64,000 nucleotides of DNA from Archangium violaceum (GTDB lineage Bacteria > Myxococcota > Myxococcia > Myxococcales > Myxococcaceae): NCBI RefSeq assembly GCF_016887565.1, contig NZ_CP069396.1:6678001-6742000 (forward strand), given 5' to 3'. This document shows, piece after piece, positions 23,040 to 33,555 of the stretch. The stretch's first letter is position 1, and each line of letters opens with the position of its first letter. A program made the translations under genes and the position numbers. The notes beneath the pieces are model-generated. The model saw nothing but the letters and a program-made list of their open reading frames with translations. It was not told the DNA's origin and made no database searches.

Positions 23040-23367
23040 GGCGCACCTCGGCAAGGCGCTCCAGCAGGTATTGGGCCTCGCTCTCGTAGTGGTGCGCCAT
23101 GCGCCGCAGCCCGGCGGCACGCGCGTCCTGAGCGCGCGCCTGGTGGCTCGCAATGCGCTCCTCGACGGCGAGCCGCTCAAGGGCGCTCTCGACCTCCTGC
23201 CGGTCCGCCACCAGCTGTGCCCACTCGGCGCGCTCCTCTTGCGTGCAGGGGACCCCTCCCGACAGACGGGACAGGAACGCGTCACGGCGCTCGGCAATCT
23301 GCCGCGCGCGCAGCTCGAGCGCCGCGCGCGTACCACGTGGGGGGTATTGACTCGGGTCGCTATGCAT
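23032..23367 (-). CDS. Small coiled-coil protein, first gene of early operon
   Basis: This 111-residue protein is almost entirely a charged coiled coil (ALELRARQIAERRDAF, then EVESALERLAVEERIA and YESEAQYLLERLAEVR). The start was placed at ATG 23367, which has AGGAG eight bases upstream. The same frame remains open rightward across the attachment site into host DNA, but that extension is junk. It heads the eight-gene coupled early operon, about 290 bases from the right attachment site. Confidence 0.6.
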   Translation of the reverse strand: MHSDPSQYPPRGTRAALELRARQIAERRDAFLSRLSGGVPCTQEERAEWAQLVADRQEVESALERLAVEERIASHQARAQDARAAGLRRMAHHYESEAQYLLERLAEVRHG

Positions 23368-23658
23368 GTGGGTGGCTCCTCGCGCGGCGGGAAAAGCCAC
23401 AAGCCCAGGCGTGCGCCCCTGAATGGAGGGGAGATCACGCCGGGCCTGTGTCGGGAGCCACCCCGCGCGACGATGGCTCCCAGACGAATGACGGGGGGTG
23501 CGCGAGCCCGGAGAGGGCTCCAGCGCGACCTCGAATCGAACCTGTTGGGTTGACGCCTCCGCGACCACTCCAGCGACCAGCGAGACGCCCACCAACCACG
23601 CGGTCAGCAACCGAGCAGTGGGCGCCAACCCCTCGAAACTAGGCCGCTTCCACAGCTT

Positions 23659-23686
23659 GCGTCTGATAAGATGCGTTATGTAAACT
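23659..23686 (+). other. dif: Right attachment site (attR) = complete dif site
   Basis: This is a 28-bp site of standard dif layout: XerC arm GCGTCTGATAA (23659-23669), 6-bp centre GATGCG (23670-23675) and XerD arm TTATGTAAACT (23676-23686). The XerD arm equals, as I recall, that of the Bacillus subtilis dif and is close to the proteobacterial consensus. dif is where XerC/XerD resolve chromosome dimers at the terminus. GTCTGATAAGATGCGTT matches the left repeat with one mismatch, so crossover took place in or beside the centre. Host gene orientation flips here, as expected at the terminus. Confidence 0.75.
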
Positions 23687-23934
23687 AAGCCCACGGGTTC
23701 CCCGAGGGCCTCCTGGCCGCGGTTCCAAAGCCCGATTCGCGGCGCCTCCCCCGTCCCCACCAGGCCTCCGGCGACCGACGAGCCGCGTCATCCGCACTTC
23801 TTCCCGCGACCTGGAAATCAAAGTTCCGTTCATGAGTTCAGGGGCCGGGAATTTCCCCCCCACTTGACCGCGACCGGCGGTTCCCGGGACAAACCGCGTC
23901 ACTTCCGGATCCCGGAAGGACTCCAAGGAATCTC

Positions 23935-26019
23935 ATGAAGCGTCTGCTCATCCTCGCCTCCCTCATCGGCGCCGCCCCCGCGCTCGCCGACGAAGGCATG
24001 TGGACGTACAACAACTTCCCCGCCGCCAAGGTCAAGGAGAAGTACGGCTTCGAGCCCTCCCAGGCGTGGCTCGACAAGGTGCGCCTGTCCTCGGCCAAGT
24101 TCGGCGGCGGCTGCTCGGCGAGCTTCGTCTCCCCGAACGGCCTGGTGATGACGAACCACCACTGTGCCCGTGGCTGCATCCAGCAGCTGTCCACCGCCCA
24201 GAAGGACCTCATCGCCAACGGCTTCTACGCCCAGACCCAGGCCCAGGAACTTCAGTGTCCGGCACTCGAGGTCAGCCAGCTCGTTGAGATCACCGACGTC
24301 ACCGCCCAGTTCAACACCGCCACCAAGGGCCTCACCGGCAAGCAGTACGCCGACACCCTCCGGGCCGAGATGGCCAAGCTGGAAAAGGCCTGCGCCACCA
24401 GCGACGACATCCGCTGCAACGTGGTGACGCTCTACCAGGGCGGCCGGTACAACCTTTACAAGTACAACCGCTTCCAGGACGTGCGGCTCGTGTTCGCCCC
24501 CGAGCACGCCTCCGCCGCCTTCGGTGGCGATCCGGACAACTTCGAGTTCCCCCGGTATGACCTGGACGTGACCTTCGTGCGCGTCTACGGCAAGGACGGC
24601 AAGCCCGCGAAGATCGACAACTACTTCAAGTGGTCCGCCCAGGGCGCCAAGGAAGGCGAGCTCACCTTCATCCCTGGCCACCCGGGAAGGACCTCGCGTG
24701 GCCTGACCGTGGCCCAGCTCGAGTACCTGCGGGACGTCTCCCTGCCCAAGACGCTCTTCCGGCAGTCGGAGTTCCGCGGGATGACCACCGAGTTCCAGAA
24801 CCGCGGCCCCGAGCAGAAGCGCATCTCCAGCAACCAGCTCCTCATGGTGGAGAACTCGCTCAAGGCCAACAAGGGCAAGCTCGAGCAGCTGTCCGACAAG
24901 AACTTCTTCGCCCAGAAGGTCGCCGCCGAGCAGGAGCTGCGCCAGAAGGTCAACGCGGATCCGAAGCTGAAGGCGAAGTATGGCGCCGCCTGGGACGAGA
25001 TCGCCCGCGCCCAGAACGCCTACCGCGACATCCGCGAGGAGTTCGAGGCCATGGAGGGCTCCGGCATCAGCGGGCAGCTCTTCGCTTTCGCCCGGACCCT
25101 GGTGCGCGCCGCCGAGGAGCTCCCCAAGCCGGACTCGGAGCGCCTGCGCGGGTTCAACGACGCCAGCCTGACCGCCCTCAAGACCCAGCTGGCGAGCAAG
25201 GCGCCCCTCTATCCGGAGCTGGAGATCGCCAACCTGACGTTCTCCCTCACCAAGATGCGCGAGGAGCTCGGGCCGGATCACCCCTTCGTGAAGAAGGTGC
25301 TCGGCAAGGAGTCTCCGCGGGCGCTGGCCACCCGCCTGGTCAAGGGCTCCAAGCTGGCCGATCCCAAGGTCCGCGAGGCCCTCTTCACCGGCGGCAAGAA
25401 GGCCATCGACGCTTCCACGGATGCGATGATCCGGCTGGCGGCCCTGGTCGACCCGGATGCCCGCGCCATCCGCAAGAAGTACGAGGAGGAAGTCGAGGCC
25501 GTCATCCGCAAGAACAGCGAGCTGGTCGCCCAGGCCCGCTTCGACCTCTACGGCACCGACCTCTACCCGGACGCCACGGGCACCCTGCGTCTGTCCTACG
25601 GCTCGGTGAAGGGCTACATGGAGGACGGCAAGAAGGTGGAGCCCTTCACCACCATGGGCGCCACCTTCGACCGTCACACCGGTGAGGATCCGTTCGCCCT
25701 GCCCAAATCCTGGCTCGCCGCCCAGAAGGACCTGACGGCCAGCACCCCGATGAACTTCGTCACCACCAACGACATCATCGGCGGCAACTCGGGCTCGCCC
25801 ATCATCAGCAAGGACGCGGAGATCGTCGGTCTCGTGTTCGACGGCAACAGGCAGTCGCTCGGTGGTGAGTACGGCTACGACGAGACCGCCAACCGCGCCA
25901 TTGGCGTGCACAGCGAGGCCCTCGTCGAGTCGCTCAAGAAGATCTACAAGGCCGACCGCATCCTCGAGGAGCTGCGTCCCGGCTCCACCCCCACCGTGAA
26001 GTCCGCTCCGGGCCGGTAA
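23935..26019 (+). CDS. S46 family dipeptidyl peptidase (DPP7/DPP11 type)
   Basis: The protein has 694 residues with a signal peptide (cleavage near ALA, residue 18), so it is periplasmic or surface. S46 peptidases release dipeptides from the N-terminus of oligopeptides. The catalytic triad is visible: His in TNHHC (about 75-76), Asp in the DPDNFEFPRYD segment (about 208-220) and Ser619 in GGNSGSP. After the Ser the motif FDGN has Gly where DPP11 enzymes have Arg, which predicts DPP7-like preference for hydrophobic rather than acidic P1 residues. CAAGGA precedes the ATG. Although on the + strand, its sense strand is C-rich, in line with a lagging-strand position right of the terminus. Confidence 0.9.
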   Translation: MKRLLILASLIGAAPALADEGMWTYNNFPAAKVKEKYGFEPSQAWLDKVRLSSAKFGGGCSASFVSPNGLVMTNHHCARGCIQQLSTAQKDLIANGFYAQTQAQELQCPALEVSQLVEITDVTAQFNTATKGLTGKQYADTLRAEMAKLEKACATSDDIRCNVVTLYQGGRYNLYKYNRFQDVRLVFAPEHASAAFGGDPDNFEFPRYDLDVTFVRVYGKDGKPAKIDNYFKWSAQGAKEGELTFIPGHPGRTSRGLTVAQLEYLRDVSLPKTLFRQSEFRGMTTEFQNRGPEQKRISSNQLLMVENSLKANKGKLEQLSDKNFFAQKVAAEQELRQKVNADPKLKAKYGAAWDEIARAQNAYRDIREEFEAMEGSGISGQLFAFARTLVRAAEELPKPDSERLRGFNDASLTALKTQLASKAPLYPELEIANLTFSLTKMREELGPDHPFVKKVLGKESPRALATRLVKGSKLADPKVREALFTGGKKAIDASTDAMIRLAALVDPDARAIRKKYEEEVEAVIRKNSELVAQARFDLYGTDLYPDATGTLRLSYGSVKGYMEDGKKVEPFTTMGATFDRHTGEDPFALPKSWLAAQKDLTASTPMNFVTTNDIIGGNSGSPIISKDAEIVGLVFDGNRQSLGGEYGYDETANRAIGVHSEALVESLKKIYKADRILEELRPGSTPTVKSAPGR

Positions 26020-26058
26020 TCCCCTGCCTGTAGCACCCTGAAGAACCCCGAAAAAACG

Positions 26059-26089
26059 AAGGGGCTGCCCGGTTCATGGGCAGCCCCTT
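26059..26089. terminator. Strong bidirectional terminator
   Basis: AAGGGGCTGCCC (26059-26070) and GGGCAGCCCCTT (26078-26089) form a 12-bp stem with a 7-base loop. Ts follow on the + side and GTTTTTT follows on the - side. It sits between the convergent S46 peptidase and guaA genes and can end both transcripts. Confidence 0.85.
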
Positions 26090-26121
26090 TGTGCTTCTGG
26101 TGTTCGCCCTTCCCGCCGCGC

Positions 26122-27675
26122 CTACTCCCACTCGATGGTGGCGGGCGGCTTGGACGAGATGTCGTAGACGACGCGGTTGATGCCGCGCACCTCGTTGGTG
26201 ATGCGCGTGGAGATGCGCTCGAGCACCGGGTACGGCAGCCGCGCCCAGTCCGCCGTCATGCCATCCACGCTCGTCACCGCGCGCAGCACGCAGGTGGACT
26301 CGTAGGTGCGCTCGTCACCCATCACGCCCACGCTCTGCACCGGCAGCAGCACCGCGAAGGCCTGCCACAGCTCCTTGTACAGCCCCGCGTCCCGGATCTC
26401 CTGCTGGACGATCGCGTCCGCGCGGCGCACCAGCTCCAGCCGCTCCTCGGTGATGTCCCCCAGCACCCGGATCGCCAGGCCCGGCCCCGGGAACGGCTGC
26501 CGCGACACCATCTCGTCCGGCAACCCCAGCTCGCGGCCCAGCGCGCGGACCTCGTCCTTGAAGAGCTCGCGCAGCGGCTCCACCAGCTTGAGGTTCATCT
26601 TCTCCGGCAGCCCTCCCACGTTGTGGTGGCTCTTGATGGTGACCGAGGGGCCCTTGTACGAGACGGACTCGATCACGTCCGGGTACAGCGTGCCCTGCGC
26701 CAGGAACTCCGCGCCCTGCACCTCGCGCGCGGCCTCCTCGAACACCGCGATGAACTCGCGGCCGATGATCTTCCGCTTCTTCTCCGGATCCGTGACGCCG
26801 GCCAGCTTCTCCAGGAAGCGCGCCCGCGCATCCACCGTCTTCAGCGGCACGTGGAAGCGATCCACGAAGAGCGCCTCCACCTGCGAGCGCTCCCCCTGCC
26901 TCAGCAGGCCGTTGTCCACGAAGATGCACTGCAGCCGCGCGCCGAGCGCCCGGTGCAGCAACAGCGCCGCCACCGAGCTGTCCACGCCACCCGACAGCCC
27001 GCAGATGACGCGGCCGTGCTCGCCCACCTGGCGCCGGATGGCCTCCTCGGCCTCCTGGATGAAGCCCTTCATCGTCCAGCTCCCGCTCACCTTGCAGTCG
27101 GTGAACAGGAAGGCGCGCAGCATCTCCTTGCCCATCGGGGTGTGCACCACCTCGGGGTGGAACTGCAGCCCGTAGATGGGCTTGCTCTTGTGGGCCGCCG
27201 CCGCGAAGGGCGAGTTGCCGCTGCGGCCGATGGACTCGAAGTCCGGCGGCAGCGCGTCCACCCGATCTCCGTGGCTCATCCACACCTTCACCCGCTCTCC
27301 CAGGGGGAAACCGGCGAGCGGGCCCCGGGCCGCCAGCACCTCCACCTCGGCGGCGCCGTACTCCCGATGCGCCGACCGATCCACCCGGCCGCCCAGCAGC
27401 TTGGAGATCAGTTGGAGTCCGTAGCAGATGCCCAGCACCGGCAGGCCCGCGTCGAAGACGTAGGGATCACACCGCGGCGAGCCCTGCGCCTCCACCGAGG
27501 CCGGCCCTCCCGACAGGATGATGCCCCGAGGGGCGAAGCGGCGGATGTCCTCCGCGGGCAGATCGGGACGGTGGATCTCGCAGTACACGCCGAGCTCTCT
27601 CACCCGGCGGGCGATGAGTTGCGTGTACTGGCTCCCGAAATCGAGGATCAGGATCTTCTCGGCGTGAATGTCCAC
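26122..27675 (-). CDS. guaA: GMP synthase (glutamine-hydrolysing)
   Basis: GuaA converts XMP to GMP with glutamine and ATP. The N-terminal class I amidotransferase domain has [19 protein letters not shown], the nucleophile Cys in GICYGLQ and the His/Glu of HPEV. The ATP pyrophosphatase P-loop is [11 protein letters not shown] near residue 230, and the C-terminal dimerisation domain ends in PPATIEWE. I prefer the GTG at 27675, which has GGAG six bases upstream; a TTG at 27687 would add four residues. guaB lies nearby in the same direction, separated by a lipoprotein gene on the other strand. Confidence 0.95.
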   Translation of the reverse strand: MDIHAEKILILDFGSQYTQLIARRVRELGVYCEIHRPDLPAEDIRRFAPRGIILSGGPASVEAQGSPRCDPYVFDAGLPVLGICYGLQLISKLLGGRVDRSAHREYGAAEVEVLAARGPLAGFPLGERVKVWMSHGDRVDALPPDFESIGRSGNSPFAAAAHKSKPIYGLQFHPEVVHTPMGKEMLRAFLFTDCKVSGSWTMKGFIQEAEEAIRRQVGEHGRVICGLSGGVDSSVAALLLHRALGARLQCIFVDNGLLRQGERSQVEALFVDRFHVPLKTVDARARFLEKLAGVTDPEKKRKIIGREFIAVFEEAAREVQGAEFLAQGTLYPDVIESVSYKGPSVTIKSHHNVGGLPEKMNLKLVEPLRELFKDEVRALGRELGLPDEMVSRQPFPGPGLAIRVLGDITEERLELVRRADAIVQQEIRDAGLYKELWQAFAVLLPVQSVGVMGDERTYESTCVLRAVTSVDGMTADWARLPYPVLERISTRITNEVRGINRVVYDISSKPPATIEWE

Positions 27676-27759
27676 CACACTCTCCAAGGGGGGCGCGCGT
27701 TGACGGATGCGGGCCTTATCGCTACAAACTTTCGGAAATCAACCATTAAGTCCCGCTCG

Positions 27760-28374
27760 ATGAGGTCTCGGATGCGCCTGCCCGCCGTTGCAACCGTCCT
27801 GTTGCTGTCCACTACCGGTTGCGTGAAGGAGATCTCCTCCGAAGAGCGTCTGGATCGGGAGACCCAGCTCAAGCAGATGAGCGACACCCCGGATGCCGCC
27901 GAGCTGGGCAAGGTCCACTGCGATGACACCGGTGAGGCGCTCAATCAGGCCCGCAACGTCAACCTGCCCGAGACGGACCGGGTGCTGCGCTACAGCGAGC
28001 TGTTCTCCTCGCTGCTCAAGCGCAACGCCACCTTCGAGGAGGCGCTGGCCCGCAATCCGGACCTCCACTACATGGAGGGCAGCGAGAAGCTGGTGGCCGC
28101 CCGGGAGAACTGCATCCAGCAGACCGCGGACGTGAAGGTCGAGTTCGAGACCTACGTGCGCGAGCTGGTGAACGTGCCCACCGTGCAGGAGATCAAGGGC
28201 GGCAACACCGTCACGGTGGCCCGGCTGGACTTCGCCACCCTGCGCCAGGCCATCGAGACGCTCAACCTGGACGACAAGGAGCAGCTGCTCTCCCGTGTGA
28301 GCAGCGCGGAGAAGCGCGTCGTCCCCTCCAATCCGGAAGGCGAGGAGGCCGGCGGCCGCAAGCGCGGCAAGTAG
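27760..28374 (+). CDS. Putative lipoprotein between guaA and guaB
   Basis: The 204-residue protein has a lipoprotein signal (lipobox STTGC, Cys21). The mature part is helical and charged ([17 protein letters not shown], then [17 protein letters not shown]), with two internal Cys (KVHCDD and RENCIQQ) that could pair, and a basic tail. No family is recognised. A second ATG four codons in (27772) would also keep the signal peptide. It diverges from guaA across about 85 bases and converges on guaB. Confidence 0.7.
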   Translation: MRSRMRLPAVATVLLLSTTGCVKEISSEERLDRETQLKQMSDTPDAAELGKVHCDDTGEALNQARNVNLPETDRVLRYSELFSSLLKRNATFEEALARNPDLHYMEGSEKLVAARENCIQQTADVKVEFETYVRELVNVPTVQEIKGGNTVTVARLDFATLRQAIETLNLDDKEQLLSRVSSAEKRVVPSNPEGEEAGGRKRGK

Positions 28375-28406
28375 TCCGCCGCGCCCCCCAGCCCTCTTCG
28401 GGCGCC

Positions 28407-29942
<1,536 letters not shown>

Positions 29943-30017
29943 TCAAAACGGGCTCCGCGCCGTCCGGTCCCCTGGCACACAGGCGAATGATGGTAGGATC
30001 CCCTACCGCCTTCCTCT

Positions 30018-32459
30018 GTGTCGTCACGAGACCTTCATTTGACGCAGCCACACACCACAGCCTCGGGAGAAACCAACGGGTTGGTCGTCAAGTTGCCCTT
30101 CTCGACCCCCGAGGAATTCCTGGCGAAGTACGGAGCCAACATCACCCTCGGAGGTCTCTACCTCCGCTCGAAGTCGGTGAAGCCTCCGGGCACGCGAGTC
30201 ACACTGGATCTCAAGCTCGCCGATGGCTCCCGCCTCATCCATGGCCTGGCCGTCATCCACTTCGTCACCGGACAGGCGGGCCAGGGCATCTCCGGCATGG
30301 GGTTCCGCTTCCTCGACATGGACCCGCCGACCCGGCGGTTCCTCGACTCCGCGGTCGCCACCCTGCCACACGCCCAGTCAGCCCTTCCCCCACTCCCGGC
30401 GGGAGTCGGACCGGCTGATGACTCGGTCCCCACCAGTGCTCCGTCCCCGACGGAGGCGCCGATCGGGCCCTCCTTCACCCCGTGGCCCGACACCATCCCC
30501 GTAGCCGCGTCCGCGGCGCCCGCACCGGTAGCCACGCCCTCGCCCGCTCCGGCGGCTGCTCCTTCCGTCCCCGTGGTGCCCGTGGCCCCGGTGGTGGCCT
30601 CGAGCCGTCCCGCTCCGCCCCCCGTGCCCACCCCGAGGATCTCCACGTCCACGCCCGTGGTGCCGAGCGCCCCAGCCTTCGAGGTCCCCACCGAGGAGCC
30701 CAAGCGGACCGGGCCCGTCATCGGCATCGACCTGGGGACGACCAACTCCTGCGCCGCCTACGTGCGCAACAACAAGCCGGCCGTCCTCCTCAGCCGCGAG
30801 GGACACAACACCGTCCCCTCCATCCTCGCCCTCAACACCCGCGGCAAGCTCGTGGTGGGCCACCCCGCCAAGGGGCAGATGCTCACCAACCCCCGGCAGA
30901 CGGTCTACGGTGCCAAGCGGCTCGTCGGCCGTCCCTATGAGTCCCCCATCGTCCGGGAGATCAAGGACCGCTTCGCCTACGAGATCGCCCCCGGCGACAA
31001 CGGCGAGGCCGCCGTGAAGCTCGGGGATCGCGTCTACTCGCTGCAGCAGATCTCCGCGCTCATCCTCCGCGAGGTGCGGGAGGTCGCCCAGAACCAGTTC
31101 GGCCAGCCCGTCTCCCGCGCCGTCATCACCGTCCCCGCCTACTACAACGACAACCAGCGCCAGGCCGTGCGCGAGGCCGGCCGGCTCGCCGGCCTCCACG
31201 TGGAGCGCATCCTCAACGAGCCCACCGCCGCCGCGCTCGCCTACGGCTACGGCCGCAAGCTCACCCAGCGCGTGCTCGTGTATGACCTCGGCGGCGGCAC
31301 CTTCGACGCCTCCGTGCTGGAGCTCAACGACTCCATCTACGAGGTGGTCTCCACCGGCGGCGACACCTTCCTCGGTGGCATCGACTTCGACAATGCCATC
31401 ATCGAGTACCTGCTCGAGCAGTTCCAACAGCGGACCGGCCACACCTTCCAGGGCGATCGCGTCGCCATGCAGCGCATCCACGACGCCGCCGAGCGCGCCA
31501 AGTGCGCCCTCTCCGAGCGCTCCGAGGTGCGCGTCCATGTCGCCTTCATCACCCTGATCGACGGCAAACCGTTCGATCTCGACGTGCCCCTCACCCGGGA
31601 CATGCTCGTCCACCTCACCGAGAAGCTCGTCGATCGCACCCTCCAGGTCTGCGCCGAGGTGCTCGACGCCAAGGGCCTCGCCCCCAAGGACATCGACGAG
31701 ATCATCCTCGTGGGCGGCCAGAGCCGCTTCCCCCTCGTCCACGAGAAGCTCTCCTGGTTCTTCGGCAAGGCGCCCACCAAGAACGTCCACCCGGACGAGG
31801 CCGTGGCCCTCGGCGCGGCGCTGCTCGCGCACAGCCTGGGGCAGCTCGAGGGCGTCGTGCTCATCGACGTGCTGCCCATGGCCATCGGCGTGGGCCTGCC
31901 CGGCGGCCGCTTCAAGCCCGTGCTCGAGCGCAATACCTCCCTGCCCGCCGCCAAGAGCTACCAGCTCGCCACCAGCCGGGATGATCAGCAGGAGCTCGAC
32001 GTCATCATCCTCCAGGGCGACTCGGAGCGAGCCGTGGAGAACGAGTACCTCGGCACGCTGAAGATCTCCGACCTGCCCCCGGGGCCTCGTGGCTCGGTGA
32101 AGGTGTCCGTCACCTTCGAGGTGAACAACGAGTGCATCCTCAAGGTCATCGCCCGCGAGCAGACCAGCGGCGCCGAGGTCATGAGCATCTTCAGCACCCG
32201 TGACACGCCCGAGGAGGTGCGCGCGAAGATGGGGCTGAGCGCTCCGCATCCCGCGATTCCCCCCGGGCGCCCTCCCCTGTCACCTCCGGGACGGCCGTCG
32301 CGCGGAGGCATTCCCACGGTGCCCACCCCCACCGCGGCGCCCAAGCGGCCCACCATTCCTCCCGTTTCCCTTCCCGCCGCCATGGCCGCGGCCTCCAACG
32401 AGGCCGCCGCTCCACTCGGCGTGGTGGGCTGGTTGAAACGGTTGCTCGGCAGGACTTGA
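30018..32459 (+). CDS. PilZ-like domain fused to an Hsp70/DnaK chaperone
   Basis: The 813-residue protein has three parts. Residues about 20-115 ([20 protein letters not shown], then GMGFRFLDM) resemble the myxobacterial PilZ-like family. Residues about 116-230 are a Pro/Ala/Val-rich linker. From about 234 there is a full Hsp70 with [46 protein letters not shown] and [10 protein letters not shown], then a substrate domain and a Pro-rich C-terminus without the EEVD-like end. No classical c-di-GMP motif RxxxR plus DxSxxG is seen, so ligand binding by the N-terminal domain is doubtful. The start is GTG with a poor ribosome site. DnaJ and GrpE genes are absent nearby. Confidence 0.85.
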   Translation: MSSRDLHLTQPHTTASGETNGLVVKLPFSTPEEFLAKYGANITLGGLYLRSKSVKPPGTRVTLDLKLADGSRLIHGLAVIHFVTGQAGQGISGMGFRFLDMDPPTRRFLDSAVATLPHAQSALPPLPAGVGPADDSVPTSAPSPTEAPIGPSFTPWPDTIPVAASAAPAPVATPSPAPAAAPSVPVVPVAPVVASSRPAPPPVPTPRISTSTPVVPSAPAFEVPTEEPKRTGPVIGIDLGTTNSCAAYVRNNKPAVLLSREGHNTVPSILALNTRGKLVVGHPAKGQMLTNPRQTVYGAKRLVGRPYESPIVREIKDRFAYEIAPGDNGEAAVKLGDRVYSLQQISALILREVREVAQNQFGQPVSRAVITVPAYYNDNQRQAVREAGRLAGLHVERILNEPTAAALAYGYGRKLTQRVLVYDLGGGTFDASVLELNDSIYEVVSTGGDTFLGGIDFDNAIIEYLLEQFQQRTGHTFQGDRVAMQRIHDAAERAKCALSERSEVRVHVAFITLIDGKPFDLDVPLTRDMLVHLTEKLVDRTLQVCAEVLDAKGLAPKDIDEIILVGGQSRFPLVHEKLSWFFGKAPTKNVHPDEAVALGAALLAHSLGQLEGVVLIDVLPMAIGVGLPGGRFKPVLERNTSLPAAKSYQLATSRDDQQELDVIILQGDSERAVENEYLGTLKISDLPPGPRGSVKVSVTFEVNNECILKVIAREQTSGAEVMSIFSTRDTPEEVRAKMGLSAPHPAIPPGRPPLSPPGRPSRGGIPTVPTPTAAPKRPTIPPVSLPAAMAAASNEAAAPLGVVGWLKRLLGRT

Positions 32460-32470
32460 GAACGGGGACG

Positions 32471-32516
32471 GATACCCTCACCCCGACCCTCTCCCGAAGG
32501 GAGAGGGAGAGGGTGG
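32471..32516. repeat. REP-like palindrome, copy 1
   Basis: GATACCCTCACCCCGACCCT continues into CTCCC-GAAG-GGGAGAG-type inverted repeats and ends GAGAGGGTGGG. It lies between the Hsp70 fusion gene and dedA. The core CCCTCTCCC/GGGAGAGGG recurs at six sites in this window. Confidence 0.8.
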
Positions 32517-32538
32517 GAATTGGAGGATTGGAGCGTCC

Positions 32539-33291
32539 TCAGTCGCGGACGTGCAGACGATCCTTGGGCTGATCCGCCATCTCGAAGACGGGAGCCGTCG
32601 CGGACGAGGCCTCGGTCGCGCCCGTCAGCAGGTGCGCCGGCACCGGCGAGGCCTTCACCGCCGCCTTGAGCGCCGCGTCTCGCACCGAGGCGATCCGCTT
32701 GCGCCACAGGAAGAACACCAGGCCCACCACCACCAGGCCACCCAGCACCACCATCTGGCCGTCCTTCAGCAGCTCGATGCCGTAGTCGAGCTTGTCGCCG
32801 AAGTGGAAGCCCAGCCACACGAAGAACGGCGCCGACAGCAACGCCGCCAGGCCATCCCAGAAGATGAAGCGCCAGTAGGACATGCCCGCCGAGCCGGCGG
32901 TGAAGTACGTCACCGCGCGCACCCCGGGCAGGAAGCGGGCGATCATCACGATCTTCTGCCCGTGCAGCGCGAACATCCCCTCCACGCGCGCCCGTTTCTC
33001 AGGCGTGACGACCCGCGCGAAGAAGCCGGTGGGAGAACGGCCCACCTGCGACCCCAGACGGCGACCCGCCATGAAGATGAGGCTGTCGCCCACCAGGATG
33101 CCCGCGAAACCAATCAACATCATCGCCGGGAGGCTCGCCGCTCCCTTGTGGGCCAGAAACCCACCCAGGATGAGCGAGATGTCCTCCGGCAGGGGCACGC
33201 CAAGTCCACAGGCCACCAGCACGCCGAAGACGGCCGCATAGGCGAGAAAGCCATGGGTGCTGCCCAGGAGGTTGGTGAGGAATTCTTGCAC
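32539..33291 (-). CDS. DedA family membrane protein
   Basis: The 250-residue protein has about five hydrophobic segments. The family hallmarks are present: PLPEDISLILGG near the N-terminus with an essential acidic residue, and RFLPGVRAVTYFTAG with two conserved Arg residues in the second half. DedA proteins are inner-membrane transporters; some flip undecaprenyl phosphate or other lipids and support envelope homeostasis. The C-terminal 50 residues are a soluble tail not typical of the family. GTG start with GGAG upstream. The 264 bases upstream hold no gene I can see. Confidence 0.88.
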   Translation of the reverse strand: MQEFLTNLLGSTHGFLAYAAVFGVLVACGLGVPLPEDISLILGGFLAHKGAASLPAMMLIGFAGILVGDSLIFMAGRRLGSQVGRSPTGFFARVVTPEKRARVEGMFALHGQKIVMIARFLPGVRAVTYFTAGSAGMSYWRFIFWDGLAALLSAPFFVWLGFHFGDKLDYGIELLKDGQMVVLGGLVVVGLVFFLWRKRIASVRDAALKAAVKASPVPAHLLTGATEASSATAPVFEMADQPKDRLHVRD

Positions 33292-33555
33292 GCGAGTCTC
33301 GTCTCCCTCTTCACTGCAGTGGAGGCCGGGCCGGTGCTAGCCGTGCCAGGGTCTCCAGCGCCCACGCATCAACCGGGCGCGCCTCGTCAAAACTCCGGGC
33401 CCGAGCCGCGACCCGCAGTATCCCCTATGGCTGGCTGCCCCATCATTGGCAATTGGATCTGCCCTCCAAGCCAGCGCTCCCTCGTCCGCCCGGTATCGTG
33501 AACCTCCCTCGCTTCGTCGGCGAAGAAGGTAGCACGGGGCGCAAGGGGGGGAGGG

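Larger units (their letters stand above)
10956..23677 (-). mobile_element. Integrated tailless (double-jelly-roll type) provirus
   Basis: An element of about 12.7 kb lies between direct repeats at 10952-10968 and 23661-23677. Its genes differ in style from the host: very short, tightly overlapping, mostly - strand, with few recognisable families. Landmarks are a FtsK/HerA-type ATPase, a large beta-rich capsid candidate, at least five one-helix membrane proteins, a membrane-anchored GH19 lysozyme and a divergent HTH regulator. Terminase, portal, protease, tape-measure and tail genes are absent, and so are an integrase and a polymerase. Size and content match tailless internal-membrane phages of roughly 10-15 kb (PM2, autolykiviruses, PRD1). 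No frameshifts or disrupted genes were seen, so it may be intact. Confidence 0.75.

Noticed and set aside
10956-23677. Tailed prophage, gene transfer agent or phage satellite
   Set aside because: No terminase, portal, capsid protease, tape-measure or tail genes are present, and the packaging ATPase is of the small FtsK/HerA type.
10956-23677. Filamentous (inovirus-like) prophage, suggested by dif integration
   Set aside because: There is no small coat-protein array, adsorption protein or rolling-circle Rep, while a lysozyme and a 454-residue beta-rich protein are present. The ATPase alone could be Zot-like, so this remains the main alternative for that gene.
10956-23677. tRNA-gene integration site or an element-encoded integrase
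   Set aside because: No tRNA-like fold was found at either boundary and no tyrosine or serine recombinase motif occurs in any frame I read.
23032-23760. Long - strand frame of 242 codons crossing the right attachment site
   Set aside because: The part upstream of 23367 spans host DNA and dif, has no ribosome site and has shadow-like composition. Only the last 111 codons, with AGGAG upstream, look real.
23899-25911. 670-codon - strand open frame
   Set aside because: It is antisense to the S46 peptidase gene, whose signal peptide and catalytic triad are clear.
26089-28374. 761-codon + frame ending with the lipoprotein gene
   Set aside because: Its first 550 codons are antisense to guaA. Only the last 204 codons, starting with a lipoprotein signal, are a gene.
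33292-33555. Possible small RNA or tRNA in the gap upstream of dedA
   Set aside because: A weak palindrome around CTGGCTGCCCC and CCAAGCCAGC is present, but there is no cloverleaf, promoter or terminator to support an RNA gene.
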